Assembly: GCF_022347565.1 (NCBI RefSeq)
Contig: NZ_JAKRGH010000007.1
Coordinates: forward strand, 162,837-226,836
Direction: 5' to 3'
DNA from: Vibrio sp. Of7-15
Lineage (GTDB): Bacteria; Pseudomonadota; Gammaproteobacteria; Enterobacterales; Vibrionaceae
Length of the DNA: 64,000 nucleotides
In this document: in pieces, positions 1-11,600 of the stretch
Position numbering within the stretch: the stretch's first letter is position 1
How the letters are laid out: every line of letters begins with the position of its first letter
The notes under the pieces: generated by a model
Told to the model about the DNA's origin: nothing
Databases searched by the model: none
What the model saw: only the letters and a program-made list of their open reading frames with translations
Translations under genes and position numbers: made by a program

Positions 1-823
1 AGTCGGCTTCAGCTGTGATGTCATCGGCCATAGGAACTAATTGTGCCAGCTCCATTTGCTCTGGCGTAATTCGCCCTTCATCAACTAAGGCTTGTAGTAT
101 TTTAGCTGGTGCCGGTTCCATAAATTTTTGTGCAACTTCGGTACGACTTACTTTGGCAATGACTTTGTTAGCAATGATGATGTTGCCATGAGCATCGCGA
201 CTCAGACCTGCGGCGCGGTAGTGAACAATTTGTGGCGTCAAGCCAAGAAACGCGGAAGCTTCCACAGTATGAACACCATGTTTTAGGAACAGCTCAACAC
301 TGCCTCGCTCTAAAGCGGGTTCACTTGGGCTGTGAATTAAGTTAAAAGCATAGGGACCATTTGGCAGCGCCGTTTGAATGCGATTAATGGCTTGTTCAAC
401 ACGAGATGGAATTAAACCTGCTGCGCCAAAAGAGCATAAGATACCTGCTTGGCCTAAAGCAATGACCAATTCTTCAGAAGAAATACCGTTGGCCATGGCT
501 CCGGCGTAATAAGCGTACTTCACGCCATGAACGCGGCGAAAATCACTGTCGCCTAAGCTTTGAGTCCCTAACGCGGGTGCAAAAGCGCCTACTGGTTGCG
601 CGGTTGAAGCACTGGCATTGTCCCCAGAGGCCAGATCCGCTTGCTGGCTAATGCCTAAGCCTCGCTCCGGGTGATTGATTAAATAGCACGCAAGGCTAAG
701 ATCTTTCAGCACTTTTGCCATTGAACTTACATCAAAATGGGTGGTGTTTTCTTCAACTTGCCAAGGCCAAGGCGTCAGTTTCTCGTTGTTTGTGGTGATT
801 TGTGTTGTCATGTTTTTATTCAT
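1..823 (-). CDS. pfaD: PfaD, PUFA synthase enoyl reductase (partial, C-terminus outside window)
   Basis: About 274 N-terminal codons are present and the frame runs off the left edge, so the C-terminal half is missing. The visible protein resembles the FMN-dependent, nitropropane-dioxygenase-like TIM-barrel enoyl reductase that works in trans with PfaA-C, reducing the enoyl intermediate during polyunsaturated acyl chain synthesis. Visible family-like stretches include QPVGAFAPALGTQSLGDSDF, the YAGAMANGIS turn and GILCSFGAAGL. Two in-frame ATGs are possible (823 and 811). The first follows AAGGCAAGG directly and the second has AAGG at better spacing, so the true start may be 811. It begins 7 bp after the pfaC stop, so it is the last visible cistron of the pfa operon. 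Family assignment is confident from both sequence and position. Confidence 0.93.
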   Translation of the reverse strand, partial: MNKNMTTQITTNNEKLTPWPWQVEENTTHFDVSSMAKVLKDLSLACYLINHPERGLGISQQADLASGDNASASTAQPVGAFAPALGTQSLGDSDFRRVHGVKYAYYAGAMANGISSEELVIALGQAGILCSFGAAGLIPSRVEQAINRIQTALPNGPYAFNLIHSPSEPALERGSVELFLKHGVHTVEASAFLGLTPQIVHYRAAGLSRDAHGNIIIANKVIAKVSRTEVAQKFMEPAPAKILQALVDEGRITPEQMELAQLVPMADDITAEAD

Positions 824-830
824 CCTTGCC

Positions 831-3800
831 TTAAGCTTCTTCAATACAAATAGCGATGTCTTTTACTTCGTAAATGCGAAGGCCATCTTTACTTAGGTTG
901 GCATCACCAATAATGACTTTTTTGCCATTTTCATCTTTCACCTCAGTAATGTGCACATCCAGCGACATTTGTTTGTTGAGTGGGTTGATTTGACCACGGT
1001 ATTTCCATTTCACTTCCGATTGGATTTGACCAAATTTTGGTGAGCGGAAACCTGCGCCTAGGTCTTTATTTAACGCGTAGGTTTGCATTAGCTCGATAAT
1101 GGCTTCCACGCCCAGTGAGCCTGGCATTACAGGATCTTGATGGAAGTGGAATTGGAAGAACCAGTCACTCGGATCAATCGTACGTTCAGCGTATAAGTAA
1201 CCTAAGCCCGATTTACCGCCATCATCAACAATTTCTACTTTATCAATGAAGTTCAAACGGCCACCAGCAAGCTGGTAATGAGGCTGTGCTTCACCTGTCG
1301 CAGAAACTGGCGCGTTAAAGTAACGGCTGGTTTTATCAAGTAGGTTAATGGTGTGATCGGCAGAGCGGTTGTGTTCTACGTGCCATGGTTGGGTAACTTT
1401 ACCGTTGTCTAGGCCAAGTTGATCTTTTAATGCCTCGCCTTTGAAGTAACCAAATACAGCGGTACCTTCATAGAAAGGAACACCATCGGTACTTAGTTCA
1501 AAACTGAAGCTTTGAATAATGTTCGTGCCAGCCATAACCGTTGACAGTAGGCGAGAATCGTTAACGATGGTTTTACCGCGTAAGTCCACATTACGAAGCA
1601 TTTTTCCGCTGCCATCCAGATTACGGAAAAACAGCTCTTGGCCTGGGAAGCCTAACGTTGTGCCCATGTAACCCGAAATAAAGCCATTGGGTTGCAGGGA
1701 TATTTCCATTAATACCGAATAAGGCATTAAGGTATGGTGGCTATTTTCATCAAAGTACCATGCGTTCTCTGGTACTTCGTATTCAGCAATACACGATGAC
1801 GGTGTTTTAAAGTCACCACGGGTACCGTTTACTTCAATAACACGAGTCGTTAGCTGCAGATCGCCACATGGAGTGCGTGGTGGGATCATACCGCGATAAA
1901 TTGCAAAGTCAGGGCCGAAGCAGTTTTCGATATCACCCGTAGCAAATTCAAACATGTGATAAGGCGTGAAAGGAACCGTATCTGGAGTTCTATTTGGGTA
2001 ATCTGGTGTGTGTGGCGCTTCAACGTGCTGTAGCGGGATCACACCTTTGTTGGTTGGGGTGTTTAAATCTGGGATCTGCGCCATGAGCGGGGCATTAGCC
2101 GACGCTGATTTATCCACGATCTGGGCTGTCGGTGCCGTTTGTTGAGACTGTTCAAGAAGCGGGTAGCGAGTACATTCGTCTTCTTCTTTGATCATCACAC
2201 CTAAATTTTGGAAATCCACCACGACTTTACCGTTAAGTAAGATATCAATGTTGGCTTTAGCGTAAGGGCGTGGGCTAAAGCCAATTTCCGTTACTTCCAT
2301 GCGATAAGTTAAGGTTGCTGATTGTGGAATAACTTGACCACGGCACCGAACTTTTTGTGGTGCGTTTTCTAATGGTTGGAAGCGACCATTTTGTACTTGT
2401 GTGTGCATGCCAAGGTGCAGCATGAAAAATTGCAGTAACTGACCACACCCTTCTGCCATGAGTGAGCCTGCCATTACAGAGTCATCTTTGAAGTGACATG
2501 GGAAGTACCAATGTTCAGGCTCTAGTTGTTTATGGCCTTCAACAAAGCCAAGTCCCCAAGCTCCGCCATGTGGATCTAGTTGGCTGACTTGCTCAATCAT
2601 CATGAATTTTTCAGAGCTGAAACACAATGATGGTTGATTGTTGCTGACTTGGTGGCTTTCGCCAAAACAGCCTGCAATATCAGCGTGCAATAAGTGATGG
2701 ATCTCTGGGTAGCTAAATTGCGTTTTCGGGCAATGAAGTAGTGGTTCGAAGCGTTGTTTAACGGCAGCATTTCGGGCATCGATTTCATCGTCAGTGCGGA
2801 TAACACCTTTGCCGTCTGCCAGCTCTTCATCAGTGAAGAAACCCGCACAGCCGTTGTCCATTTTCAGGATCATTTTATCGCCGACGAAACATTCGTACGA
2901 GAAGAAGAACAGCAGTGTGTCACCATTACGGGCGAAGTTATTAATCGAAATATCGTAACGAAGCGTATCGCCACCACGTGGCAAATCACCAAGGAAAGTC
3001 AGTGTACAATCCAGTAGGCGATAAACGCGCTCACCTTTGTTTTCAAAGTCGATGCCTAAGTAGCTGATCAGCATTAAATCACACTGACCGGACTCAACGG
3101 CTACCGCCCAAGGGATTTGACCATCAACAAGGTATGGCGCATCCACAGGGATGTCGTACTCAGTGGTCATTGTGCTTGGTTTGTATTCCAGCATGGTGGC
3201 ATCAAGTTTGGTTACGCGAGATACCAATAGGTAATCGGTAGTTGGCAACCTTACGCGGCGAGAGTAATTATCAATGATGGCGTAATCTGGGCCAAATACG
3301 TTGGCAATGTCGCCTTCTGCGTATTCGACTAAATCATGATAGTCCCAAATGCATGGTTTTTGCTCTGGCACTGGCGGCGTGTAACCAGATACGGCTGTAT
3401 GGTTTGGAGCCACAGGAGCAGCCATGCTTGCGGTTGCTTGAGCGACGGCAGATTGCACAGAAAGTTGAGGGCTTTGAGGCTGTACTTGGAAAGTGAGTGG
3501 TTCAGATTGACCTGTTAGGGCACTTAATTGCGATTTTAGCAGCGCATCGGCCACTTTTAGCCCCTGTTCGCGACTTTCTAAAAAGGCTTTATGAGCTTGT
3601 TGAGCCAGAAGTTGATTATGTTGGAATGCACTCATGGTTGTGCCTTTTGGTAATGTTATGGATGCGGTGGCCGGTTCAACTACGGATTCGTGAGTTGTTG
3701 GCGCACTATTATTCGGTAAGACTGTATTGGATAAGGCTTTGGTCATGTCCGTTTGAATACCTGTCGTTAACGCTTTTTGAGGAGCGACTTGCTTAACTTG

Positions 3801-6620
3801 CGGCGCATAGGAGATTTTGGTTGCTTGTGCGCTGGCCGCTTTTTTAATGATGCTGTTTATTTCTGGTAATTCAGCAGTCACGATGTGTTGGTAAATATCA
3901 CGCCCGCCAAGTGTTACTTGCTTAACCAGCTGGCGTTTAGAGTCCGCTTTTAGTTCTGCCGAAAGGCGTGCAGAGAGCGCTTGTTTCTCTGTTGGGTTTT
4001 GGGTCAATAGCAGTTGCGAGCACTGATTTTCACTGATATTAGCAACAACAGCCGCCTGAGTTTCTTGGGATTGACGGTTCGTGTTATTCAGACCAAGCAG
4101 AGCGTGCAGGGTACTTGCCATGCCGGAGGCAGAAAAACAGTGACCGAGGCGTTGATTGGCTTCGCGCTTAACGGCGTTGGCAAAAGGAAGTGCTAATGCG
4201 TTGTTTTGATTTTCTGGAGCTTGGTTTAATTCTAATAAGCTGATTGCGCTGGCTGCTAACCCGGATTGAGTCAGAAGCTTATCCGCGACACGGTTGGCCT
4301 GTGTGATGGAGCCAAACTCAATGGCTGATAGTTCACCATAACTGGTGTTCAGTGCAGGAAAGGCTTTATCTTGCAGAACCATAGCACCAGCACCTTCGCC
4401 GACTTTCCAGCCGTTATCTGAGACTTTAGAAGCAACAGGGTTTATGCTGTTTTTCAAGATCACTTGTTCAGCACTGCCGCTGAGATCGACGGCAGCAATG
4501 ACTACGGCATCGAGTGATTCTTGGCTCATTAAGTTTTGGGCAACGTCCACACAGCGAGTAACAGATTGTTCGGCTGCTGAAATGGTGAAAGCGGGGCCAT
4601 TAAAGTCCCACAGTGAAGCAATACGCGATGCCATGATGTTGCCAATGAAGCTGGTGTACTGGTTGAGCTTGGCAGCATCGAGCACACTGTCCATGGCGAT
4701 GGCTTCCAGTGCTTGGTATTCACTGTCGCTCAGCTCCACACCCATGTTTTTTAGACTATCAGCCAGCTGGGTATGTAAGTTTACGCGTCCACGGAATTGA
4801 TGCAGTTCGAGCTCGGTTTCCATCGCAACCAGAACGGCTACTTTGCTGCCTGCTTGCAGTTTGGCGTCACGAATGGCTTCATCTGCCACTTTCATTAATA
4901 AAAGTTGCTGGGAAATGAGGCGATCATCTTCGTTTGGCGGCACTTTAAAGCGCAGGAAATCCAGTTCAAATTGGTCAATATAGGCACCGTGAGGAACCGT
5001 ATTCAGGCCAAATTTACGGAGTAATTCAGGGTGCTGGTCTAGGCCTTTCCAGCGTTTTGGCGGCAGTGTACCAAAAGCGTTCTGATCGTGCTTAATCGCG
5101 TTATTTAGTGCATTAATGCTGTTTAATGAACCAAAGTGTGAGGCTAAACCAGTCACTTTTAGTTGTGGTAATGCGATATTAAGTTCTGCTGGTGGCGTAC
5201 CTGCACGCTGGGTTTGATAAGATTCCAACAGCAAATGCGCATTACAACCACCAAAACCAAATACAGACACACCAGCGTGGCGTTTATCGTTCCCCGCCTT
5301 TACTGGCCACGGCTGAACTTCGGTTGGTAACGTATGGCGGCCAAACAGCTCATTTGGAGAGCTAAGTGGGGTAGAAAGGTTGATACTTGGTGGTAATCGA
5401 CCTTCTTTCATAGCAAAGATCATCTTCATGATCCCCGGCATGCCCGCCGCTGTTAGCAAGTGACCTAGGTTTGATTTGGCCGAACCAATAAGAGGGGCTG
5501 CTGTGCCATTGAGTTTATCGGCAAAGAAGTTCTCCATGGATGTCAGTTCGACTTTATCACCTAAAGGCGTTCCTGTTGCGTGACATTCAATCACTTCAAT
5601 ACTGTCTGGAGTAATGTCAGTGGCTTCGTATGCTCGCTCAAACGCTTGAACTTGCCCTTTGCTGTTTGGGCTTAGAACAAATTGGCCACGGCCATCGTTA
5701 GATAAGCCAATACCGCTGACTACCGCATAAATATGGTCGCCATCACGTTCGGCATCTTCTAGACGTTTTAGCACCAATACGCCAGCACCTTCACCAGCAA
5801 ATAAGCCTTTACTGTTGTTATCAAATGGAACCGATACACCGTGATCTGGGTAGGCGTGGAAGATAGAAAAGCCCATATTGATGAAGAACGGATCCGCACC
5901 GGATACGGCACCTGCCAGCATCATGTCTGCTTTGCCCGTATTTAAATAATCACAAGCCAGTTTTAATGAGTAGACAGAGCTTGCACAAGCCGCATCTAGG
6001 CTGATTTGAGCGCTGCCAAGGCCAAGTGCATCGGCCACTACTTTTGAGCTGTTGTGAGCGGCAGCTCCATTTGCGGTAGTGGTTTGAGTAAATGTATGTG
6101 CAGGGTCTTGGTTTTGTGGGTAGTTAAACGGGCGTAGGCTGAAATTTTGGTTTTCCAGCTTTGTTTGCAATGCTTTTTCAACTGCAGAGTGATACAGCGG
6201 CAAAAATAAGTCATTTGAACGCGCGGTTGGGAATGAGAGTGTTCCCATGATCACACCAGTACGTTCAAGTCGCTCTGAATCCAGAGCAACACCTGCATCA
6301 GCTAAGGCTTTACGGCTGGTATCTAGCGCCCAAAGGAAACTGTCATCAAGCCCTTCAAGTCTTTCTGCTGGTAAACGGTAGCCGCTAGCATCGAACTGAA
6401 AGTTTTTAATATAGCCGCCTTTATCGCAGTAAAAACGGTCGGACTCACCTTGTTTGCCTTGATATGCTTCTGGATTTTCAGCCAGTTTCTCAGGGCTAAG
6501 TGTTGAGCGTGAATCTTTTTTATCCAGCAGGTTTTGCCAGAAGCCTTGCGGTGTATCTGCATCAGGGTACTGATTTGCAAGGCCAACAATGGCTATTTTT
6601 GTCCGGTTACGAGAACTCAT
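831..6620 (-). CDS. pfaC: PfaC, PUFA synthase subunit: KS, chain-length factor, two dehydratase domains
   Basis: A 1929-residue multidomain cytosolic subunit of the iterative polyunsaturated fatty acid synthase. Order seen: ketosynthase at about 10-480 with the nucleophile Cys212 in LDAACASS and the His motifs ECHATGT and KSNLGH; a second KS-like, Cys-less chain-length-factor domain at about 550-930; an Ala/Pro/Gln-rich linker near 1000-1120; then two FabA-like hot-dog dehydratase/isomerase regions. The first has its His-containing motif near 1373 (CHFKDDSVMAGS) and the second near 1824 (HFHQDPVMPGS). FabA-type dehydratase/isomerases place the cis double bonds in this pathway. The start ATG overlaps the pfaB stop by 4 bases (ATGA), indicating translational coupling. 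Length and architecture match the known Photobacterium/Shewanella PfaC. Confidence 0.97.
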   Translation of the reverse strand: MSSRNRTKIAIVGLANQYPDADTPQGFWQNLLDKKDSRSTLSPEKLAENPEAYQGKQGESDRFYCDKGGYIKNFQFDASGYRLPAERLEGLDDSFLWALDTSRKALADAGVALDSERLERTGVIMGTLSFPTARSNDLFLPLYHSAVEKALQTKLENQNFSLRPFNYPQNQDPAHTFTQTTTANGAAAHNSSKVVADALGLGSAQISLDAACASSVYSLKLACDYLNTGKADMMLAGAVSGADPFFINMGFSIFHAYPDHGVSVPFDNNSKGLFAGEGAGVLVLKRLEDAERDGDHIYAVVSGIGLSNDGRGQFVLSPNSKGQVQAFERAYEATDITPDSIEVIECHATGTPLGDKVELTSMENFFADKLNGTAAPLIGSAKSNLGHLLTAAGMPGIMKMIFAMKEGRLPPSINLSTPLSSPNELFGRHTLPTEVQPWPVKAGNDKRHAGVSVFGFGGCNAHLLLESYQTQRAGTPPAELNIALPQLKVTGLASHFGSLNSINALNNAIKHDQNAFGTLPPKRWKGLDQHPELLRKFGLNTVPHGAYIDQFELDFLRFKVPPNEDDRLISQQLLLMKVADEAIRDAKLQAGSKVAVLVAMETELELHQFRGRVNLHTQLADSLKNMGVELSDSEYQALEAIAMDSVLDAAKLNQYTSFIGNIMASRIASLWDFNGPAFTISAAEQSVTRCVDVAQNLMSQESLDAVVIAAVDLSGSAEQVILKNSINPVASKVSDNGWKVGEGAGAMVLQDKAFPALNTSYGELSAIEFGSITQANRVADKLLTQSGLAASAISLLELNQAPENQNNALALPFANAVKREANQRLGHCFSASGMASTLHALLGLNNTNRQSQETQAAVVANISENQCSQLLLTQNPTEKQALSARLSAELKADSKRQLVKQVTLGGRDIYQHIVTAELPEINSIIKKAASAQATKISYAPQVKQVAPQKALTTGIQTDMTKALSNTVLPNNSAPTTHESVVEPATASITLPKGTTMSAFQHNQLLAQQAHKAFLESREQGLKVADALLKSQLSALTGQSEPLTFQVQPQSPQLSVQSAVAQATASMAAPVAPNHTAVSGYTPPVPEQKPCIWDYHDLVEYAEGDIANVFGPDYAIIDNYSRRVRLPTTDYLLVSRVTKLDATMLEYKPSTMTTEYDIPVDAPYLVDGQIPWAVAVESGQCDLMLISYLGIDFENKGERVYRLLDCTLTFLGDLPRGGDTLRYDISINNFARNGDTLLFFFSYECFVGDKMILKMDNGCAGFFTDEELADGKGVIRTDDEIDARNAAVKQRFEPLLHCPKTQFSYPEIHHLLHADIAGCFGESHQVSNNQPSLCFSSEKFMMIEQVSQLDPHGGAWGLGFVEGHKQLEPEHWYFPCHFKDDSVMAGSLMAEGCGQLLQFFMLHLGMHTQVQNGRFQPLENAPQKVRCRGQVIPQSATLTYRMEVTEIGFSPRPYAKANIDILLNGKVVVDFQNLGVMIKEEDECTRYPLLEQSQQTAPTAQIVDKSASANAPLMAQIPDLNTPTNKGVIPLQHVEAPHTPDYPNRTPDTVPFTPYHMFEFATGDIENCFGPDFAIYRGMIPPRTPCGDLQLTTRVIEVNGTRGDFKTPSSCIAEYEVPENAWYFDENSHHTLMPYSVLMEISLQPNGFISGYMGTTLGFPGQELFFRNLDGSGKMLRNVDLRGKTIVNDSRLLSTVMAGTNIIQSFSFELSTDGVPFYEGTAVFGYFKGEALKDQLGLDNGKVTQPWHVEHNRSADHTINLLDKTSRYFNAPVSATGEAQPHYQLAGGRLNFIDKVEIVDDGGKSGLGYLYAERTIDPSDWFFQFHFHQDPVMPGSLGVEAIIELMQTYALNKDLGAGFRSPKFGQIQSEVKWKYRGQINPLNKQMSLDVHITEVKDENGKKVIIGDANLSKDGLRIYEVKDIAICIEEA

Positions 6621-8686
6621 ACCGGCTCTCCTTTTAAAATAGGTTCTGGTGATGTCGTTGGCTGAACAGAGGATTGCGCTAATCCTGATAACAACGGTTC
6701 AATAGACAGCGGTACACGGTGGCTGATTAATTGGCCAATACATTTGAGTAGGGCGGTGACATCGTCTGAGCCTTTGGCATTGACGGCTACAGTACAGTTT
6801 TGGTTGCTGACGTTGTCGGCACGATTGATTTTGTCGATGAGCGTACTGGTTTGTCGGTCGGCACCCACTTCCACAAACAAGTTTGCACCCTGGCTACGGG
6901 CATTTTGAATGAGAGCGGTGAAATCCAGCGTGGCGCAAAACGTATCGGCAATGGAATCTGCAATGCTTTGGCTATCTAGCTTAATTGGGCTATTAGGGTT
7001 TTTTGGCAAATTGCTGGCCGCGCTGATGAACGAGATATGCTCAGGCAGAATGTCGCACAGGGGCTGGTGGTAAAACTCCACTACTTCTGCGTGCTGACTG
7101 TGAGCAGGTTCCGTGTGCATGGCTGTCACTCGGTTGGCTGCAATACCGCGTTTGCCAAGGACTTTTAATAATGCACGACACTCGTTTTCACAGCCTGCGA
7201 TAACACAGGTGTCCCCTTGAATGATAGCCAAATACACATGAGAAAAATCAGGAAGCAATGCTTCAATGGCTTGTGAATCACTACGAACCACAAAGCTGTT
7301 CCACTGAATATCTTCATCATCTTTTAGCTGCCACACTTCACGTACCGCGGTGAGTTCACCAGAGATAGCGGTGGTGAAGATAGGACTGGTTTGCGTCGCT
7401 TTAATTAGTGCGTGCGGGTCTTGCCATACGCCTAGGCTTGCCCACATAGAGGCTTCCCCTTTTGAATACCCTAAAGCAAAATTCGGTTGAACTTTAAACT
7501 CTTCACACAAAAGTTTTGTGAGTAAATAGCTGCTGCCTACCCCAGCAATTGCTAGTTGGCTTAAGCTCATGCTGGCAGCGTCTTCACCGTAAATATGTTC
7601 TGCTTGTAATACCGTTTTTAGGCTTCCTTGGCGTTCAAGTCGTGCGTATAGATCAGGGAAGTATTGATGAAGCTGATTAAGCATGCCGCCATAAACGGTC
7701 CCCACGCCTGGGTAAACAAACGTGAGTCCTGTTTTTCCTAATGCTGCTTTATTGTTGAGCACAGGAGAGAAACAGCTACCCGCTGGGGTTTTATAGTGAG
7801 TACCTTCAGCAAATACTTTCGGTAATGCAGTACTGATGGCGGAGATCTCTTGTTTCAGTGCCTCTACAGAAGCGGCTTGCAGCACGATAGCTTGCTTGGC
7901 TTCTGGATTGTAGTTACTCAGGTTTTTAGCCATTAGAGTAACCGGGCATTGGTTTTCTAATGTTTTGGTGAGTTCTGACAGTTGGCTCTGTAGCTGAACG
8001 TCATCATTACCTGAGATGATGAAAAACAAGCGATCGTTTGAAAGCAGTGATTTAGGGGCTGGTGATCCTGTGCCTTGGGTTAAGATCAAGCTGTTCGGCT
8101 GATGATCTTTGCCAGTAAAGCTTAGACTCGCGACTCGTGCTTGATGGGGTTCAGTAAACCAGTAGTGGCTTTTTTCTACTGGGTTACCCTTAGAGTCAAC
8201 GTTGCTTTGTTTAAAAGTACGACGAGAAAGATCATCAACCAGCTCACATAGATCAACAAACTTTTGCGATGGTGTTAATGAGTCTACGCTTTTTTTGACA
8301 CTGAGATCGGAGCCTTTTCTTCTGGCTTGAGAAAGCGCACGTTTACCACTTTCTTCAATAGTGGCGTCTTCCTGATAGGAGAATCCCGCTAAGTAACCGT
8401 GTGGATGTAACTTGTGTTGAGCTGCCGTTAAACCCGCTAATAGAATCAGCGTTGGGGAAGATGAAAATTGTTCGCTGTGCGCATTATGTGCCGTTAAGCG
8501 AACAATTTTTCCTTGGTTAACTTCTTCAATGGCAGTGGCAAGGGCTGTTTCAAAGTTATCGTTAATGGATATATCTGCACTAGGCAAAGCCTGAAGCGTT
8601 GCGGGTAGCAAATCCGTAGAAAGCCCGGTTGAGTGGGCTAGAAGAGCGATGCGCAATGGCATCGCTTTATTAGAAGAGTCCGTCAC
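6617..8686 (-). CDS. pfaB: PfaB, PUFA synthase acyltransferase subunit
   Basis: A 689-residue protein with a C-terminal acyltransferase domain carrying the Gly-x-Ser-x-Gly elbow (GYSKGE, Ser about 408). The N-terminal half is poorly conserved, as is usual for PfaB. In studied systems PfaB is the subunit that most influences final product identity (EPA versus DHA); which one is made here cannot be read directly, and EPA is inferred from the Vibrionaceae setting. Start is GTG at 8686, whose first base is the last base of the pfaA TAG stop (TAGTG). An AAAGGAG lies about 11 bases upstream, within the pfaA tail. The stop overlaps pfaC by 4 bases. It is the least conserved of the pfa genes, so the call rests partly on context. 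Confidence 0.95.
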   Translation of the reverse strand: MTDSSNKAMPLRIALLAHSTGLSTDLLPATLQALPSADISINDNFETALATAIEEVNQGKIVRLTAHNAHSEQFSSSPTLILLAGLTAAQHKLHPHGYLAGFSYQEDATIEESGKRALSQARRKGSDLSVKKSVDSLTPSQKFVDLCELVDDLSRRTFKQSNVDSKGNPVEKSHYWFTEPHQARVASLSFTGKDHQPNSLILTQGTGSPAPKSLLSNDRLFFIISGNDDVQLQSQLSELTKTLENQCPVTLMAKNLSNYNPEAKQAIVLQAASVEALKQEISAISTALPKVFAEGTHYKTPAGSCFSPVLNNKAALGKTGLTFVYPGVGTVYGGMLNQLHQYFPDLYARLERQGSLKTVLQAEHIYGEDAASMSLSQLAIAGVGSSYLLTKLLCEEFKVQPNFALGYSKGEASMWASLGVWQDPHALIKATQTSPIFTTAISGELTAVREVWQLKDDEDIQWNSFVVRSDSQAIEALLPDFSHVYLAIIQGDTCVIAGCENECRALLKVLGKRGIAANRVTAMHTEPAHSQHAEVVEFYHQPLCDILPEHISFISAASNLPKNPNSPIKLDSQSIADSIADTFCATLDFTALIQNARSQGANLFVEVGADRQTSTLIDKINRADNVSNQNCTVAVNAKGSDDVTALLKCIGQLISHRVPLSIEPLLSGLAQSSVQPTTSPEPILKGEPV

Positions 8687-11600
8687 TACGACACAGGCTC
8701 CTTTGTTGGTTCAGGCTTTACTAAGAAAGCGTCGTTAAGGCTTTTACTAATGGTGACTTTCGCCCCTTTCATTACTGCACTTAAACGACCATCTTGATGG
8801 TAAAGCGAGATATTGGCTTGCAGTGAACGCGCTGTGCTTTTAATAACTTCAAGCTCTAGCCAGCCTTTGTCACCGGTGGTAAATGGTTCATAGGAAATGA
8901 ACTCATTGATCGCCGATGGTAGGCTTGCCGCCCCGTATTTTAAGCGTGCCCAAACGAGCATGGCTTGCAATAGGTAGTCTTCCGCAAATGGTTGACAGCC
9001 ACCCGTGTGCTCTGTGGCAGCAAAAGTGCCGCAGTCTTCACTGTTAATGGCTGGCAACTGGCATTGGGCCAATAGTCCTTGATCATCAAAGCGCTGGACG
9101 TTTTGAATCCCTTGTAAGCGTGGACCATGGAACAAGGTGCCGTTGCTATAAAGTTCACTGCTTGTCGTTACAATGTCACTCTTATTTGCAGAAACAAACG
9201 TTTTTTCTGGTTCAGCAGTAGCAAGTTCATTGATCAGAGCTGCTTGATACTGAGGGCGGCCTTGGCAGCTAATAAGGGCTTTAATGTTGCCTTTATTATC
9301 TGGCGTTAAGGTTAAGCTCAGCGCTTGCACTGCATCGGTTTCAAAAATCACGCCTTTGAATAGCTTGTAGTTGCGAACGATAACGCTCGCACCTACTAAC
9401 TGCTCTGCGGTTTCACGCATCCACTGTAGCGCACAGACTGTCGGTAACACTGGGTTACCGGCAATGCAGTGATCTGCTAAGAATGGCAGCGTTTTTGGGT
9501 CAAGATTACGAGTAACAGTAACAGCGTTTACCAGCGGACTCTGTGCACCATGCATAGACTCCGCATTAGGCTTTTTTATAGCGCTCTCCTCGTTGTTCTG
9601 ACCTTGCATCGATGTGCCGATCAGAAGCTGAATGCCTGTTTCACCCAATAGTTGAGTGCTGAACAGCTCTGCACCCGCTTGTAGAGGGATCACATACACG
9701 CCACGCTCAGTGAACATTTTTTTAAGGGCAGGGTTAACCATACCGCCATCCCAAGGGCCCCAGTTAAAGCTCATGACTTTTGCTTGTGGGTAACGAGCTG
9801 AAAATTGCAATGCCGCTTTGTTCAAGATCTCGTTAGACATTGAGTAGTCACTTTGGCCTGTGTTGCCGTAAAAACCCGCTGCCGACGAGAACATAGCGAC
9901 CAGTTTCAGTTTGCTGCAATCAAGGCCAGTCAGTACCGCTTCTAAACCGCCGACTTTAGTGCCATAAACCAGGTTTAACTCATCTAAGGTTTTATCTTGA
10001 ATGTGTTTATCGGCAAGAACGCCAGCACCGTGAATCAGGCCTGTGATGTTGCCAATAGCATTCAGCTCTTTTGCTACAGATTCTGTGCCTGTCACGTCTA
10101 AGCTAATGTATTCAGCACTTGCACCAACTGTTGCAAATGCAGCCAGAGCGGTATTAATTTCAATGCTGCTTAGTACTGGTTTTAGTAAGGCGTCCACTTT
10201 CTTTGGTGTTGGCTTGTCGCCTGTTGCTTGAAGATGAGCGATTGCTGCTGGTTTTAGCTGGTTCTCTTCTTTACCTTGTGCCCACTGTGGCAGCTCGTTG
10301 GCTGTGATGTGTTTGCTACGGCCAGCAAGAATGAAGTGTGATTGGCACTGTTTTGCTAGTGTTAAGGCACATTCAAATGTTACGCCTTTTGCGCCACCAG
10401 TAACCAAAATCTTATCTTCTTTTGCTAGGTTAGCGGCTTTGTGTTTCGTTGATGCTTCGCCAGCAATCAATGTTGCACGGCCAGCTTCGCTGATACCGAC
10501 TTCTGTGTATTGAGTGTCAATATCAAACAGTTCAGCGGTAATAGCTTCTGCTAGGTGACGAGCATCGACAGCAGGTGCAATGTCAAGGGCGCGACAGTAC
10601 ACATTTGCCCACTCGTGGCTTAATGTTTTTGTCAGGCCTGATAGTGCTGCTTGGTTTAGCTCTGCGTTTAATAGCTGTGAAGATTCAAGGTAACCAAAAC
10701 CACCATCGATACGGCTTACTGTTAGGTAGCAGTGACGATTAGTGTGTTTGTTGGCGGTGTTAGTTAGCTGCGACTTAAGTAGCTTCGCCCATAAGAAGGC
10801 TTGTTCTAGGCTTTCTTTGGCTTCTGAACTTAGCACTACGCCATTGTCATTTTGAGCGGCATGTTGAGGCTGAAGGTGGATAAAACCATTGATCTCGCCA
10901 TGTTGCTTTTCAATGTCAGTGATTAGAGTTTGAACACTGTCTTGATCGGTTTTTGCCAATTGGTAGCTAGCAATATCACTGCTTAGCGGTGATTGTGCTT
11001 GCTCAAGAGTTGCTGGGCTGCGAACAACCGCCACTTTAAGGCCGTGAGTGGTCAGTTTTTCTGCTAATACACCCGCGTTATGGCCATCATCAGTAATTAC
11101 GATACAAGCATTTTTTGCAAAGCAGTCGGCCAGCTTATCTGCCGCTGGTAACTTTTTTAGCGCTACCTCACTGTGAGGAGGAAGTTCTACATTCGCTTTA
11201 GCTGTTACTGCTGGTATTTCATTAACGGCTGTTGACGTGTTCTGTGCTGCTGAGCTTGAAAGCTTGCTTTGCATGTAAGTGACGATTTCACCCAGTGTGC
11301 GACACTCTGCTAAATCTTCTGGGTTTAGCTCAGGAAGCGCAGGCAGTTGGGCTTGCACTGTTCCTAAAATCTCAACACGTTTAATGGAGTCGATACCTAA
11401 ATCGGCTTCCATGTCCATAGCGAGATCAAGCATTTCTGCTGGGTAACCTGTTTTGTCTGCTACTACATCAAGCATGGTGCTTTGAACGTGCGCGGCATTT
11501 AACCCGCTGTCGTTTGATGTCGCCGGGGCTGCTTCAGAAACTGCGGTAGCAGGAGCAACCACGGCTGCTTGTGCTGGCAATTTACTGTTCATGTAATCAA

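Noticed and set aside
2600..4918. Several open frames inside pfaC on either strand
   Set aside because: They are shadows of the pfaC coding frame without domain or ribosome-binding support.
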